Assembly: GCA_013414765.1 (NCBI GenBank)
Contig: CP058708.1
Span: forward strand, 1,421,553-1,485,552
Source: Candidatus Accumulibacter cognatus
GTDB lineage: Bacteria; Pseudomonadota; Gammaproteobacteria; Burkholderiales; Rhodocyclaceae
Length of the DNA stretch: 64,000 nucleotides
Direction: 5' to 3'
Shown: piece after piece, positions 1-13,126 of the stretch
Position numbering within the stretch: the stretch's first letter is position 1
Layout of the letters: each line of letters begins with the position of its first letter
The notes under the pieces: generated by a model
Database searches by the model: none
Told to the model about the DNA's origin: nothing
The model's input: the letters and a program-made list of their open reading frames with translations, nothing else
Made by a program: the position numbers and the translations under genes

Positions 1-1
1 G

Positions 2-88
2 ATGGTCAAGCGGCTGCTCGGCGAGGACTGGATGGCGCTATACGTCCACAAGGCCAACAACGGCGGTATCGAGCGCGTTCTTCTGTAG
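2..88 (+). CDS. C-terminal end of an unidentified protein (gene starts before the window)
   Basis: An open frame entering from the left edge gives 28 codons and stops with TAG. The visible tail ends in GGIERVLL. It is too short to assign a family, and the same strand continues with the HIT gene about 200 bases on. Called as a partial gene only because the frame is open from the edge and has a plausible coding composition. Confidence 0.4.
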   Translation: MVKRLLGEDWMALYVHKANNGGIERVLL

Positions 89-287
89 ATCCAAGACTCA
101 AGGGGAAAGGAATGTAGTGACAGGCAAGTCGCACGATTCCCCTTTCAGCCTCGCCGATCTGGATATCCTTGTACCTTGATCACATGCCTCCTTCCGTGAC
201 CTAGTTCCTCTCGCTTACCGCACTGGTGGCTTATCGTTGAATCCTGGATGGTGCATCAGCGCCCTGAAATCTGCAAGGAGTCAGCAA

Positions 288-719
288 GTGTGCGAGTACG
301 ATGTTGAGGATTGCGAACTATGCGAATCGCCGGGAGGCGAAGTGGTATGGGAAAGCGACCTGTGTCGGGTCGTCATGGTTGGTGACCCGGATTACCCCGG
401 CTTCTGCCGCATCATTCTGCACCGGCACATGCGTGAGATGACTGACTTGCCTCCAAAGGAAAGGATGCAGTTCATGAGCGTCCTATTTGCCGTGGAAAGT
501 GCTGTCCGGACCTTATACCAGCCGGACAAGATCAATCTCGCGAGCCTTGGCAATATGACGCCGCATGTTCATTGGCACCTGATCCCTCGCTGGCGGGACG
601 ACAGGCATTTTCCCAACTCTGTCTGGACGAAACCGCAGCGGCAGAATAGCCCATGTCGCCCCTTCGTTGACGGGCAGCAACTGGGTAACCAGATCATCGC
701 CGCCATGCGTACCAGATAG
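288..719 (+). CDS. HIT (histidine triad) family protein
   Basis: A 143-residue protein of the HIT superfamily, small nucleotide-binding hydrolases or transferases acting on dinucleoside polyphosphates or nucleoside phosphoramidates. The signature HVHWH is at residues 93-97, with the third histidine expected to be the nucleophile. The fold's usual N-terminal strands and the HxxR segment (ILHRHMRE, about 43-50) are present. I chose the GTG at 288 because AAGGAG lies at 275-280, 7 bases upstream; a TTG 51 bases earlier keeps the frame open but has no ribosome site. Cys residues near the N-terminus (CELC) resemble the zinc-binding pair of some HIT proteins. Substrate cannot be told from sequence. 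Confidence 0.87.
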   Translation: MCEYDVEDCELCESPGGEVVWESDLCRVVMVGDPDYPGFCRIILHRHMREMTDLPPKERMQFMSVLFAVESAVRTLYQPDKINLASLGNMTPHVHWHLIPRWRDDRHFPNSVWTKPQRQNSPCRPFVDGQQLGNQIIAAMRTR

Positions 720-744
720 CCTGATAGAACCGACGGTGAATACC

Positions 745-2355
745 ATGAATGCAGTCCTCCCCAATATCCCGGCGACCATGAAGATTCCCGACCTGCATAC
801 CGGTTTCCAGATGCTCTCGCGGCTTCCTTTGGCCAATTCAAGACAGGCTGCGCTCGACATCAACCTCTTTCTCGATAGTCTGTTGAGAACGCCACCTCAA
901 GGCGAGGTCTATCTGCAGCTGCTCGAACAGACGCGGATTTCACTCTGTTTCATCGAGGAAGAGCTCGCCCGAAGCTACATCAACAAGGCATTACCACTGG
1001 GAGAAGTCGAGGCAAGTGCCTTCTGCCAGGTCATTGCCACCTGGCAGAAGGCAGCCCGCGCCTACGCGCATTGTGCACAGCTTCTGGACGGCCACGACAA
1101 CAGCAACGTCCATGCCGAACGACTGGCCCTGATCCTGCACCGCTGCATTTACTACACGGGAATGGTGATCATCGAGCACCATCGCGCCCGTCAGGCCCTG
1201 CCGGCAGGAGTGTGGCTGAACCTGCACGGATATTACGCGAGTGCCGAAGAATGGGGAATTGCGAATCTCCCCGTGCCGGACTCGCTCGATCCCCTTGGAC
1301 GCAGCAGCCATTGTACCGCCGCTTTCGTCAGCCTCCTCCTCGCTGAATTGGCGAGTCCCTACAGCCTGTCTATGGGTGACATCAGCCTAGTACTTCGCTG
1401 GGCAAGCAATTGGTCTCCTCTGGTGGCAATGCACCCGGCCGTCGAGAATGAGCCCTTACCTCCGTTCGTCGTCGACCTGATGCAGGATTGTGGTCTGCGG
1501 GCGTCGAATGAGTGCCGGCATCGCGAACATCTGCGTCGACTCGACACCACTCGCCTGGTGAGCCAGCTCAATCAATTGAGAAGGCAGTTGCAACAACGAA
1601 TCTCGCCCGCACAGCTCGGCCTCGGTGAAGATTGTACAGCTGCACAGTGTTATCGACTGGTCAATCGTCTCTATAAGCCATGGAGCATGTTGCGTGCCGC
1701 ACGCAAGTTCCGCCGACACAATGCATCGGGAATTTCCAAGGTATCCACCGGTTTTTCGGCAATGCACTACCATATCTCCGGAAAGGAGTTCCAGCAGCCG
1801 GAGATGACCAGCATCTATTCGCGCCAGGAATTCGAAAGCATGTTTGCCTTCCGACACATGCTTGACCCGACGCAGATGCTGGAAGTCCGCCAGGTACAGC
1901 TTGGCTTTGACTTCGATACCTGGGAAGTGCTTGACCAGTGCGCGAATGGTTTTCGCCTGCTGCGCTCGGTAGTTGGCAAGAAAATCGCGCCGGGGCAGTT
2001 GCTTTCCATCTGCCCGCATGACGGCAACTCGCATCTGCTGGCACAGGTGGCGTGGTTGATGCAGGAAGAGGGTGGTAATCTGGTCGCAGGGATCGCCGCT
2101 CTACCTGGCAAACCTCAAGCGGTCGCTGCTCGCCCGCAGGCACTTGAGCCGGGGCACCAAGTTCCCTATCAACGGGCGTTCCTGCTGCCGGCAGTCCCGG
2201 CCATCGGCGCCGAACAAACCCTGATCCTTCCGCCTGGGTGGTTTCGAGCGGAGCGCCGGCTTGAAGTCTACGCTGAGAACCCGATGCAGGTCAGGTTACA
2301 ACGCCTGCTGGCCGAAGGCGCGGACTTTGAGAGGGTGACTTTCAGCGTGGTTTGA
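745..2355 (+). CDS. conserved protein of unknown function (536 aa)
   Basis: A long protein without a domain I can name securely. It has no signal peptide or membrane segment, is rich in Leu/Ala/Arg helices in its first 350 residues, and ends with a more beta-rich part (around residues 395-470, with GKKIAPGQLLSICPHDG and GIAALPGKPQA) that faintly recalls PilZ-like barrels. The frame is open from 667, but the ATG at 745 avoids overlapping the HIT gene and has GGTGA 6 bases upstream. It is followed after 99 bases by the DUF971-ubiE-ubiJ group. Similar long proteins occur in other Rhodocyclales in my recollection, but I assign no function. Confidence 0.75.
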   Translation: MNAVLPNIPATMKIPDLHTGFQMLSRLPLANSRQAALDINLFLDSLLRTPPQGEVYLQLLEQTRISLCFIEEELARSYINKALPLGEVEASAFCQVIATWQKAARAYAHCAQLLDGHDNSNVHAERLALILHRCIYYTGMVIIEHHRARQALPAGVWLNLHGYYASAEEWGIANLPVPDSLDPLGRSSHCTAAFVSLLLAELASPYSLSMGDISLVLRWASNWSPLVAMHPAVENEPLPPFVVDLMQDCGLRASNECRHREHLRRLDTTRLVSQLNQLRRQLQQRISPAQLGLGEDCTAAQCYRLVNRLYKPWSMLRAARKFRRHNASGISKVSTGFSAMHYHISGKEFQQPEMTSIYSRQEFESMFAFRHMLDPTQMLEVRQVQLGFDFDTWEVLDQCANGFRLLRSVVGKKIAPGQLLSICPHDGNSHLLAQVAWLMQEEGGNLVAGIAALPGKPQAVAARPQALEPGHQVPYQRAFLLPAVPAIGAEQTLILPPGWFRAERRLEVYAENPMQVRLQRLLAEGADFERVTFSVV

Positions 2356-2454
2356 GGGGGGCCATCGCCAAATGCCTTATGCCATGGCAGGCAGCCGCAA
2401 TGATTGAGGTGATTTTGCGCTATGATGTGTTGTCACGATTACGCAAAGACCACC

Positions 2455-2880
2455 ATGGCTGGCCTGGACGAAACCACGAAGATCCCAACCGAGATCAAGC
2501 TACATCAGAAATCCCGCATCATCGAATTGAGCTTCGAGGGCGATGAGCGTTTCGAGCTGAGCTACGAATTCCTACGCGTGTTCACGCCCTCTGCCGAAGC
2601 TCGTGGTCATGGACCAGGCCAGGAGGTTCTGCAGGTCGGCAAGCGGGACGTCGATATCGAGCGGGTTGAGGCGGTCGGCAACTACGCCATCCGACCGGTG
2701 TTCTCGGATGGCCACGACAGCGGGCTGTATTCCTGGGATATGCTCTACCATCTGGGTGTCAATCGCGACCAGCTTTGGCAAGCGTATCTGAAACGCCTGC
2801 AGCAGGAGAATGGTAGCCGTGACCCCGCTGAGACCGCAGCAGTCGCTCCCAAGGCCTCCAACACTTGCGGCAAGCATTGA
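2455..2880 (+). CDS. DUF971 (GBBH-like) domain protein
   Basis: A 141-residue protein that matches the DUF971 family over its whole length: the N-terminal [11 protein letters not shown] strand, the [21 protein letters not shown] block and the [13 protein letters not shown] block typical of betaproteobacterial members. The domain is related to the N-terminal domain of gamma-butyrobetaine hydroxylase; in bacteria it is often fused or adjacent to iron-sulfur or ubiquinone genes. The start at the ATG at 2455 gives the usual MAGL N-terminus; an upstream ATG at 2422 would add 11 Cys-rich residues. The next gene, ubiE, starts 28 bases after the stop, suggesting co-transcription. Molecular role unknown. 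Confidence 0.82.
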   Translation: MAGLDETTKIPTEIKLHQKSRIIELSFEGDERFELSYEFLRVFTPSAEARGHGPGQEVLQVGKRDVDIERVEAVGNYAIRPVFSDGHDSGLYSWDMLYHLGVNRDQLWQAYLKRLQQENGSRDPAETAAVAPKASNTCGKH

Positions 2881-2908
2881 TCCGTCCCGATTGCTCCCCA
2901 GCCCGGTC

Positions 2909-3658
2909 ATGCGCATGAACAACGAGCGAAATACGACCCACTTTGGCTATCAGGAAGTCGCTGAGGAGGAGAAGGCCAGGCACGTTGCCGAGGTTTTCGA
3001 TTCCGTTGCACAGCGTTACGACCTGATGAATGACCTGATGTCGGGTGGTCTACACCGGTTCTGGAAGGCGTTCACCATTGCCAAGAGTGGCGTTCGCGAG
3101 GGTTGGCGGGTACTCGACGTGGCTGGTGGAACCGGCGACCTGGCACTGGCTTTCGCCAGGAAGCTCGGTAACCGTGGACAAGTCTGGCTCACGGATATCA
3201 ACCATGCCATGCTGGCTCGAGGCCGTGATCGACTCTACAACCAGGGCTTCATTGTACCGGTCGCGCAGTGCGACGCGGAAAGACTACCATTTCCAGATGA
3301 TTATTTCGATTGTGTGACGGTTGCCTTTGGCCTGCGCAACATGACACACAAACATCTGGCACTGGCCGAAATGCGGCGCGTCCTCAGGCCTGGAGGACGC
3401 CTGCTGGTGCTTGAGTTCTCTCGGGTATGGAAACCTCTGGCGGCCGCTTACGATTTCTATTCTTTCCAGGTAATCCCTCGTCTTGGACAGATGATCACCC
3501 ACGACGAGGCGAGCTACCGGTATCTTGCGGAGTCGATTCGCGTACATCCGGATCAGGTAGCGCTCAAGTTGTTGATGGAACAAGCCGGACTCGAGCAGGT
3601 CGAATATTATAATTTGGCGCTGGGCGTTGTCGCCCTACACCGTGCTTTCAAGTTTTAG
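2909..3658 (+). CDS. ubiE: ubiquinone/menaquinone biosynthesis C-methyltransferase UbiE
   Basis: Class I SAM-dependent methyltransferase that carries out the C-methylation of the 2-polyprenyl-6-methoxy-1,4-benzoquinol (and demethylmenaquinol) ring. SAM motif I reads [12 protein letters not shown] (residues 69-80); the family signatures [17 protein letters not shown] and FGLRNMTHK are present. The length of 249 residues is normal. Two nearby starts are possible (2909, or 2915 giving [12 protein letters not shown]); neither has a clear ribosome site. The Tim44-like gene starts 16 bases past the stop, with its ribosome site abutting the stop codon, so the two are probably co-transcribed. UbiJ, a partner in the ubiquinone pathway, lies one gene further on. 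Confidence 0.95.
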   Translation: MRMNNERNTTHFGYQEVAEEEKARHVAEVFDSVAQRYDLMNDLMSGGLHRFWKAFTIAKSGVREGWRVLDVAGGTGDLALAFARKLGNRGQVWLTDINHAMLARGRDRLYNQGFIVPVAQCDAERLPFPDDYFDCVTVAFGLRNMTHKHLALAEMRRVLRPGGRLLVLEFSRVWKPLAAAYDFYSFQVIPRLGQMITHDEASYRYLAESIRVHPDQVALKLLMEQAGLEQVEYYNLALGVVALHRAFKF

Positions 3659-3674
3659 GAGGAGAGATCCACTG

Positions 3675-4547
3675 ATGAAAAAGATCCTTATGACTCTCAG
3701 TATCTGTGTATTCAGCTTTGGCCTGGCGGTCGGAGAGGCTGATGCGAAGCGACTGGGCGGAGGCAGTTCGTCCGGCATGCAGCGCGACTCGGTAGCGCAG
3801 CGGCAGGCAACACCGCCTCAGAATGCCGTCACGCCAGCACCTGCCGCTGCGACGACACCGGCAGCAGCACCCAAACGTAACTGGATGGGTCCTTTGGCGG
3901 GTCTGGCCGCCGGCCTCGGGATTGCCGCACTGTTATCCCACTTCGGCCTGGGTGAGAGCATGGCCAATTTCCTGATGATTGCGTTACTGTTGTTGTGCGC
4001 CGTGGTCGCCTTCAAATTGCTGTTTCGCCGCAGGGGTTCACTGGTGCCAGATGCTCAACCCCTGCAGTACGCCGGTACAGGCGCTCCGGGAATGGCACCG
4101 ATGCCGCAGGCCTTCAATCCTGCGTCGTCTGCGGGTCTGCCTGTCAGCCCTGCCGCTCCGCTGTCGGCCAACATACCGGCAGGCTTCGACGTGGATGGTT
4201 TCCTGCGGGTCGCCAAGCTGAATTTCATTCGACTGCAGGCGGCCAACGATGCTGGCAATCTCGACGACATCCGCGAGTTTGTGACTCCCGAGATGTTTGC
4301 AGAAATCAAACTGCAGTTGGACGAAAGAGGAAAGGCAACACAGCAAACCGATGTCGTGACACTGAACGCGGTGTTGCTCGAAGTCGTCACTGAGGCCGAC
4401 CGGCACATCGCCAGCGTTCGCTTCAGCGGAATGATCCGCGAAGAAGCTGGCTCGGTGGCCGCGCCTTTTGACGAAGTCTGGAACCTTACCAAGGCCGTTG
4501 ACGGTGCCAGAGGCTGGGTAATTGCCGGTATCCAGCAACTTTCCTGA
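3675..4547 (+). CDS. Tim44-like domain membrane protein
   Basis: A 290-residue protein. Residues 1-24 form a signal-like segment (MKKILMTLSICVFSFGLAVG) and a low-complexity Ala/Pro/Thr linker follows. A glycine-rich hydrophobic stretch and a strong membrane span (FLMIALLLLCAVVAFKLLF) lie near residues 75-120. The C-terminal 130 residues have the Tim44/MBA1-type alpha+beta pattern (FLRVAKLNFIRLQAANDAGN to the end). Such bacterial proteins are thought to be anchored in the inner membrane; their job is not established. GGAGGAGAG at 3657-3665 is a strong ribosome site. The gene sits between ubiE and ubiJ and ends 7 bases before ubiJ, as in several betaproteobacteria. Confidence 0.82.
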   Translation: MKKILMTLSICVFSFGLAVGEADAKRLGGGSSSGMQRDSVAQRQATPPQNAVTPAPAAATTPAAAPKRNWMGPLAGLAAGLGIAALLSHFGLGESMANFLMIALLLLCAVVAFKLLFRRRGSLVPDAQPLQYAGTGAPGMAPMPQAFNPASSAGLPVSPAAPLSANIPAGFDVDGFLRVAKLNFIRLQAANDAGNLDDIREFVTPEMFAEIKLQLDERGKATQQTDVVTLNAVLLEVVTEADRHIASVRFSGMIREEAGSVAAPFDEVWNLTKAVDGARGWVIAGIQQLS

Positions 4548-4554
4548 ACCAGAG

Positions 4555-5127
4555 ATGCTGGCCTGGCCTACGCTCGTACTACTCAATCACCTGTTGCAGG
4601 GAGAGTCCTGGGCGTGTGATCGACTGATTCCCTTTGCCGGCAAAACAGCACTCCTGCAATTTGGTAGCACTGCCTTACTGTTCAAGATTAGCGATAGGGG
4701 CACATTCGAAACTACAGCTGCAGGCACTCCAGCAACTGTCAGCATCACCCTTCCTAGTGAAGCTCCCGCGCTTGCGTTCACCGAACAAGCCTCTCTCCTC
4801 ACTTCAGCGACCATTTCAGGCTCTGTGGATCTGGCAGAGACCCTCGGCTTCGTATTTCGAAACTTGCGCTGGGACATCGAGCATGATTTGTCGAAAGTCC
4901 TTGGCGATGTGGTGGCTCACCGTGGCCTCCAGTTTGTCAAGCAACTGGGACAATGGCAACTGGTCGGCTTGAGAAAGTTGGCGATCGGTGTGGCCGAATA
5001 TCTAACTGAAGAAAATGCAGCGATTGCTCGCCGCGGTGATATCGAGAGGTTTTGTCTAGAGGTAGACGCCTTGCGTGACGATTTCTCGCGCATGGAAAGA
5101 AGGCTGGCGCAGCTGGAACGGGGTTAG
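4555..5127 (+). CDS. ubiJ: ubiquinone biosynthesis accessory factor UbiJ (SCP2 domain)
   Basis: A 190-residue protein with an N-terminal SCP2 sterol-carrier-like lipid-binding domain and a C-terminal helical, coiled-coil-like tail (FCLEVDALRDDFSRMERRLAQLE). This is the layout of UbiJ, which with UbiK organises the soluble ubiquinone biosynthetic complex. FVFRNLRWDIEHDLSKVLGDVVAHR is the most recognisable family block. The ATG at 4555 gives the normal MLAWPTLVLLNHLLQ start. In many relatives ubiB follows; here the convergent atp operon follows instead, across a shared terminator hairpin. Confidence 0.88.
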   Translation: MLAWPTLVLLNHLLQGESWACDRLIPFAGKTALLQFGSTALLFKISDRGTFETTAAGTPATVSITLPSEAPALAFTEQASLLTSATISGSVDLAETLGFVFRNLRWDIEHDLSKVLGDVVAHRGLQFVKQLGQWQLVGLRKLAIGVAEYLTEENAAIARRGDIERFCLEVDALRDDFSRMERRLAQLERG

Positions 5128-5167
5128 AACGCTCTGTAGCGTACACTACTCCCGCGCATTGGAAATA

Positions 5168-5200
5168 GAAAAGCAGCCCTCACAGGCTGCTTTTCTTTGT
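5168..5200. terminator. bidirectional rho-independent terminator between ubiJ and atpC
   Basis: A perfect 11-bp stem, GAAAAGCAGCC (5168-5178) and GGCTGCTTTTC (5185-5195), encloses a 6-base loop. It is flanked by a T-rich run on the plus strand and by A-rich sequence that reads as T-rich on the minus strand. It lies between two convergent genes and can serve both. Confidence 0.85.
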
Positions 5201-5237
5201 TCACGATGAGGTATTGACTGACATATGGCGCGGTCAC

Positions 5238-5660
5238 TTAGTGACGCTGGCGTAGCCGCTTGATTGCCTGCAACTGGGCGACCGCTTGCGCCAGTTCCGC
5301 CTCGGCAGTAGCGAGTCCAATGTCCGAAGTCCGATCCTTGAGGGCTTCCTCTGCACGACGCTTGGCCTCTATCGCCTTGGCTTCGTCAAGGTCGTGCGCA
5401 CGAATCGCGGTGTCGGCCAGGACCGTAATCAGCGCAGGCTGCACTTCCAACATACCACCGGAGACGTAGACCATTTCATACTCGTCACTATCCGGAACTT
5501 TCAGACGAATCGTTCCCGGCCTGATACGGGTCAATAGTGGCGTGTGCCGCGGATAGATACCAAGTTCGCCGGCCTCACCCGGAAAAACCGCAAAGTCGGT
5601 CTGGCCGGAAAAGATCAATTCCTCGGCGCTAACGACGTCAACATGTACTCTGATTGCCAT
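5238..5660 (-). CDS. atpC: F0F1 ATP synthase subunit epsilon
   Basis: A 140-residue epsilon subunit, the central-stalk subunit that couples and inhibits the F1 motor. It has the N-terminal beta-sandwich ([19 protein letters not shown], with [21 protein letters not shown]) and the C-terminal helical hairpin rich in Ala/Glu/Arg ([12 protein letters not shown]). It is the last gene of the minus-strand operon atpIBEFHAGDC, 68 bases after atpD; that gap contains a short palindromic hairpin. Confidence 0.97.
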   Translation of the reverse strand: MAIRVHVDVVSAEELIFSGQTDFAVFPGEAGELGIYPRHTPLLTRIRPGTIRLKVPDSDEYEMVYVSGGMLEVQPALITVLADTAIRAHDLDEAKAIEAKRRAEEALKDRTSDIGLATAEAELAQAVAQLQAIKRLRQRH

Positions 5661-5685
5661 GGGTTATTCCCTTTGCTCAGTCGTA

Positions 5686-5706
5686 TCCCTTGCACAGTGC
5701 AAGGGA
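5686..5706. repeat. intercistronic hairpin between atpD and atpC
   Basis: TCCCTTGCAC-A-GTGCAAGGGA forms a perfect 21-base palindrome with a single central base. In the atpD-atpC transcript it would fold into a compact hairpin without a poly-U tail, more like a processing or stabilising element than a terminator. Its role is inferred from position only. Confidence 0.6.
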
Positions 5707-5728
5707 CGCGACGTCTATACTGCCCGCT

Positions 5729-8030
<2,302 letters not shown>

Positions 8031-8048
8031 GGCTATCTCCTTGATCGA

Positions 8049-9587
8049 TCAGGCCAGTGTGGCCTTGAATTCCTCAATCGCCTTGGTGAGCTTCTGCTCA
8101 GTGTCAGCGTCAAGATCCTTGGTGGTTTCGATCCTGGCCACGAGGTCGGCGTATTTCTGTTTGACAAAGCCGTGCATCTGCTTCTCGGTGGCAAGCGCCT
8201 TCTTCACTTCAACATCGTCGAAAAGACCCTTGTTCACTGCGTGCAGGGTGATCGCCATCTCGGAAATAGGCAATGGCGAATACTGTGGCTGCTTCATCAG
8301 TTCGGTGACCAAACGGCCACGATCAAGCTGTTTGCGAGTCGCTTCGTCAAGATCCGAGGCAAACTGCGCAAACGCGGCCAGTTCACGGTACTGGGCAAGC
8401 GCCAAACGGACCCCCCCGCCCAGCTTCTTGATGACCTTGGTCTGGGCAGCACCGCCGACCCGAGAAACCGAGATACCTGCATCGATGGCTGGACGCACAC
8501 CCGCATTGAACAGGTCGGTGTCAAGGAAGATCTGGCCATCGGTGATCGAGATGACGTTGGTCGGAACGAAGGCAGAAACGTCGCCTGCCTGTGTCTCGAT
8601 GACCGGCAGGGCCGTCAGTGAGCCCGTCTTGCCTTTGACCTCGCCGTTGGTAAACTTCTCGACCCATTCTTCGGAAACGCGTGCTGCACGTTCAAGCAAG
8701 CGAGAATGCAGGTAGAACACGTCGCCAGGGTAGGCTTCACGCCCTGGCGGGCGGCGCAGGAGCAGCGAAACCTGGCGGTAGGCCCACGCCTGCTTGGTCA
8801 GATCGTCGTAGATGATCAGTGCATCCTGACCACGGTCACGGAAATACTCGCCCATGGTGCAACCCGAGTAGGGAGCGATGTACTGCAAGGCGGCGGATTC
8901 GGAAGCGGTCGCAGCAACGATGATGGTATATTCCATCGCGCCGTTTTCTTCGAGCTTGCGTACCACGTTGGCGACGGTCGAAGCCTTTTGACCGACCGCA
9001 ACGTAGATGCAGATCAGGTTCTGGCCTTTTTGGTTGATGATCGTATCGACGGCCACTGCAGTCTTGCCGGTCTGCCGGTCACCAATGATCAATTCACGCT
9101 GGCCACGACCGATTGGCACCATTGCGTCGATCGATTTAAGTCCGGTCTGTACCGGTTGCGAAACCGATTTGCGCCAGATGACACCGGGTGCGACCTTTTC
9201 GATCTTGTCGGTCAGCTTGTTGTTGACCGGACCTTTGCCGTCAATCGGCTGCCCGAGCGAGTTCACCACGCGACCGAGCAACTCCGGACCGACTGGAACC
9301 TCGAGAATGCGGCCGGTGGTCTTGACGGTGTCGCCTTCGCTGATTTGCTCGTATTCACCGAGAACCACCGCGCCAACCGAGTCGCGGTCGAGGTTCAAGG
9401 CCATGCCGAAAGTATTGCCTGGAAACTCGAGCATCTCTCCCTGCATGACATCGGTCAGGCCGTAGATACGGCAGATACCATCGGTCACCGAAACGATGGT
9501 GCCCTGGGTGCGCAGATCGGCGCTGATCGCAAGATTCTCGATCTTGCTCTTGATCAGTTCGCTGATTTCGGAAGGATTCAACTGCAT
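8049..9587 (-). CDS. atpA: F0F1 ATP synthase subunit alpha
   Basis: The non-catalytic nucleotide-binding alpha subunit, 512 residues. The P-loop GDRQTGKT is at 169-176. The arginine-finger region ([17 protein letters not shown]) and the C-terminal helical domain are present. The start at 9587 gives [13 protein letters not shown] and has AGGAGAATTTCC just upstream; the frame extends into atpH but those codons are not expected to be used. Confidence 0.98.
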   Translation of the reverse strand: MQLNPSEISELIKSKIENLAISADLRTQGTIVSVTDGICRIYGLTDVMQGEMLEFPGNTFGMALNLDRDSVGAVVLGEYEQISEGDTVKTTGRILEVPVGPELLGRVVNSLGQPIDGKGPVNNKLTDKIEKVAPGVIWRKSVSQPVQTGLKSIDAMVPIGRGQRELIIGDRQTGKTAVAVDTIINQKGQNLICIYVAVGQKASTVANVVRKLEENGAMEYTIIVAATASESAALQYIAPYSGCTMGEYFRDRGQDALIIYDDLTKQAWAYRQVSLLLRRPPGREAYPGDVFYLHSRLLERAARVSEEWVEKFTNGEVKGKTGSLTALPVIETQAGDVSAFVPTNVISITDGQIFLDTDLFNAGVRPAIDAGISVSRVGGAAQTKVIKKLGGGVRLALAQYRELAAFAQFASDLDEATRKQLDRGRLVTELMKQPQYSPLPISEMAITLHAVNKGLFDDVEVKKALATEKQMHGFVKQKYADLVARIETTKDLDADTEQKLTKAIEEFKATLA

Positions 9588-9597
9588 GGAAATTCTC

Positions 9598-10134
9598 CTA
9601 GTTCTTGAGCGCCAACCGCAGGCTCTCCAATTTTCCGCGTACGGAGGTATCGAGAACCTGGTCGCCAACCACAATCTTGACGCCGCCGATCAGCGATTGA
9701 TCGACGACCACTTCGGCAGTCAGCCGGGTTTTGAAGCGCGCTTCCAGATCCTCGATCAGCGCCTTGAGCTGCGCGTCGTCAACGGGAAAGGCGCTGTAGA
9801 TCGTGGCTTCCTTGACGCCTTCCTGCGCAGCCCTCAGCTCCTCGAAGAGACCCGCGATTTCCGGCAAGGCGGAAAGCCGTTCGTTGTTGGCGAGGACGTC
9901 GATCAGATTAGCTTCGCTGCCATCCTGCGCCTTGCCGATCAGCGACTTGAAGAGCGTACTCTTCTGCGTGGCAGACAACTCGGGATTGCCGATGCAGGAA
10001 CGCATCTGCTCATCCGTGGCAATTGCAGAAAGCAGCGACAACCGCTCGGACCACGCCGTCAGCGCCTTGTTTTCCAGCGCAATGCGGAAAACCGCTTCAG
10101 CGTAGGGGCGCGCGATGGTAACGAGTTCGGCCAT
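9598..10134 (-). CDS. atpH: F0F1 ATP synthase subunit delta
   Basis: A 178-residue delta subunit of the peripheral stalk, connecting F1 alpha to the b dimer. The family N-terminus [19 protein letters not shown] and the C-terminal [22 protein letters not shown] block are clear. The start at 10134 was chosen for this N-terminus. The gene ends 10 bases before atpA. Confidence 0.97.
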   Translation of the reverse strand: MAELVTIARPYAEAVFRIALENKALTAWSERLSLLSAIATDEQMRSCIGNPELSATQKSTLFKSLIGKAQDGSEANLIDVLANNERLSALPEIAGLFEELRAAQEGVKEATIYSAFPVDDAQLKALIEDLEARFKTRLTAEVVVDQSLIGGVKIVVGDQVLDTSVRGKLESLRLALKN

Positions 10135-10138
10135 GGTA

Positions 10139-10609
10139 TTAGAGTTCCTGCTTGAGCGCGACCAGCATTTCGGCATGCGCCCTGGCATCGACTTCGCGCT
10201 TCAGGATGCGCTCTGCACCCGCCACAGCGAGATCGGCGACACGGCCACGCAGTTCCGCTCTTGCCTGCTCGACCTGTTGAGCAATCTCGGCCTTAGCCGA
10301 TGCGACCACCTTGTCGGCTTCAATTTTCGCCGTCACCTTCGCCTCTTCAACCATCTGAGCGCCGCGCTTCTCGGCAGCAGCAATGATTTCGGCGGCCTTT
10401 GCCTTGGCGTCGCGCAGGGCATCTGCGGAACGTTTGCCCGCCAGCTCCAGCTCATGCTTCCCACGCTCGCCGGCAGCAAGCCCGTCAGCAATCAGTTTTT
10501 GGCGATCGGCCATGGCTTTGGCCAACGGAGGCCAGACGTATTTCATGGTGATCCAGATGAAAACGCCAAACCAGATCGCTTCGCCGATCAACGTTGCGTT
10601 GATGTTCAC
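10139..10609 (-). CDS. atpF: F0F1 ATP synthase subunit b
   Basis: A 156-residue b subunit: one N-terminal membrane span (about 5-25, [20 protein letters not shown]) followed by a long Ala/Glu/Lys-rich helix that forms the peripheral-stalk dimer. It starts with GTG preceded by AGGAGGTTAGC, a strong ribosome site that decides this start. Four bases separate it from atpH. Confidence 0.96.
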   Translation of the reverse strand: MNINATLIGEAIWFGVFIWITMKYVWPPLAKAMADRQKLIADGLAAGERGKHELELAGKRSADALRDAKAKAAEIIAAAEKRGAQMVEEAKVTAKIEADKVVASAKAEIAQQVEQARAELRGRVADLAVAGAERILKREVDARAHAEMLVALKQEL

Positions 10610-10644
10610 GCTAACCTCCTGTTAAGAGTTAGTCCGAAAAGCGA

Positions 10645-10923
<279 letters not shown>

Positions 10924-10993
10924 CTAGTAAAACATGCTAAATGGGTTAAACAAAGACAACGTGAATCAAACTCGCAACCGGGCAGCTGGCCCA

Positions 10994-12138
<1,145 letters not shown>

Positions 12139-12162
12139 GGCTAGCCCCTCCAAAACATGAGC

Positions 12163-12191
12163 AGGATACCAGACTCACAATAAGGAATCAA
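12163..12191 (-). promoter_or_regulatory. putative promoter of the atp operon
   Basis: Reading the minus strand, TTGATT (12186-12191) and TATCCT (12163-12168) are separated by exactly 17 bases, 25 bases upstream of the atpI start and within the 145-base space after parB. This is a reasonable sigma70 match, not a proven promoter. Confidence 0.4.
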
Positions 12192-12283
12192 ACCGCAACT
12201 GCAAAAAAGTTTGAATTCCTCGATAGAATCTGCCCTACAGCTAGGATCGGCGAGTCCTGAACGGGCTTTCATGATGCAGCGCA

Positions 12284-13126
12284 TCAATGGCGTAAGCGCT
12301 GCAGAATTCCTTCTAGCTGATCAAGGTCGCCGAACTCGATCAGCACCTTGCCCGCCCCTCGTTTATTGGCTCGTATCGCCACCTGCGCACCAAGCAGATC
12401 AGCCAGTTCGTCCTGCAGACGCAGCACATCGCGATCCGGCCTGCTCGATGTGGTGACTTCTTTTGGTGGGTTGAGGACACACTGAACCAGGCGCTCGGTT
12501 TCGCGTACCGACAAGCCTTTCTGTGCCACCCGCTGCGCTAACTGAACCTGCTGCGCACCCGCCAACGGGAGGAGCGCACGCGCATGCCCCATATCGATTT
12601 CCCCGCGCATCAGGAGTTCCTGTGCTGGTGCGGCCAACTGCAGCAGACGCAGCAGATTCGACGCTGCCGGTCGTGATCGTCCTACGGCATCGGCTGCTTG
12701 CTGATGGGTCATCGAGAACTCATCGATCAATCGTTGCAGACCAAGCGCTTCTTCAATCGGGTTGAGATCCTCGCGCTGGATATTCTCGATCAGCGCCATG
12801 GCCAGCGCGGCCTCGTCCGGGATGATCCGGATCAAGGTAGACACCTCGGTCAGGCCGGCCATCTGTGCCGCTCGCCAGCGCCTTTCGCCAGCAATGATCT
12901 CGTAACGGTCGTCACTGACCGGCCGTACGAGAATCGGCTGCATCAACCCCTGCACCCTGATCGAGGCGGCCAGTTCTTCGAGCGAGGCGCTGTCCATACG
13001 CGTGCGCGGCTGATACTTGCCAGGCTGGAGTCGGCCGACCGGCAATGTCCTTTGCTGTTCCCTGCTCTGAGCGTCATTATCAGCAAGCAGGGCATCAAGG
13101 CCACGCCCCAGTCCTTTCAGTTTCAT
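12284..13126 (-). CDS. parB: chromosome partitioning protein ParB
   Basis: A 280-residue ParB/Spo0J-type CTPase clamp that loads at parS. The N-terminal LKGLGRGLDALL motif, the CTP-binding GERRWR (80-85), the ENIQREDLNPIEEA block and a helix-turn-helix (THQQAADAVGRSRPAASNLLRLL) are all present, and the C-terminal dimerisation region is intact. It overlaps parA by four bases (ATGA), the usual translational coupling. I did not notice a perfect parS palindrome inside this window. Confidence 0.96.
   Translation of the reverse strand: MKLKGLGRGLDALLADNDAQSREQQRTLPVGRLQPGKYQPRTRMDSASLEELAASIRVQGLMQPILVRPVSDDRYEIIAGERRWRAAQMAGLTEVSTLIRIIPDEAALAMALIENIQREDLNPIEEALGLQRLIDEFSMTHQQAADAVGRSRPAASNLLRLLQLAAPAQELLMRGEIDMGHARALLPLAGAQQVQLAQRVAQKGLSVRETERLVQCVLNPPKEVTTSSRPDRDVLRLQDELADLLGAQVAIRANKRGAGKVLIEFGDLDQLEGILQRLRH

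Noticed and set aside
100-144. AAGGGGAA / TTCCCCTT inverted repeat after the first partial gene
   Set aside because: Only 8 bp with a 29-base loop and no T tract; too weak to call a terminator.
12154-12283. Search for a parS site next to parAB
   Set aside because: No sequence close to TGTTTCACGTGAAACA was noticed here or elsewhere in the window; not reported.
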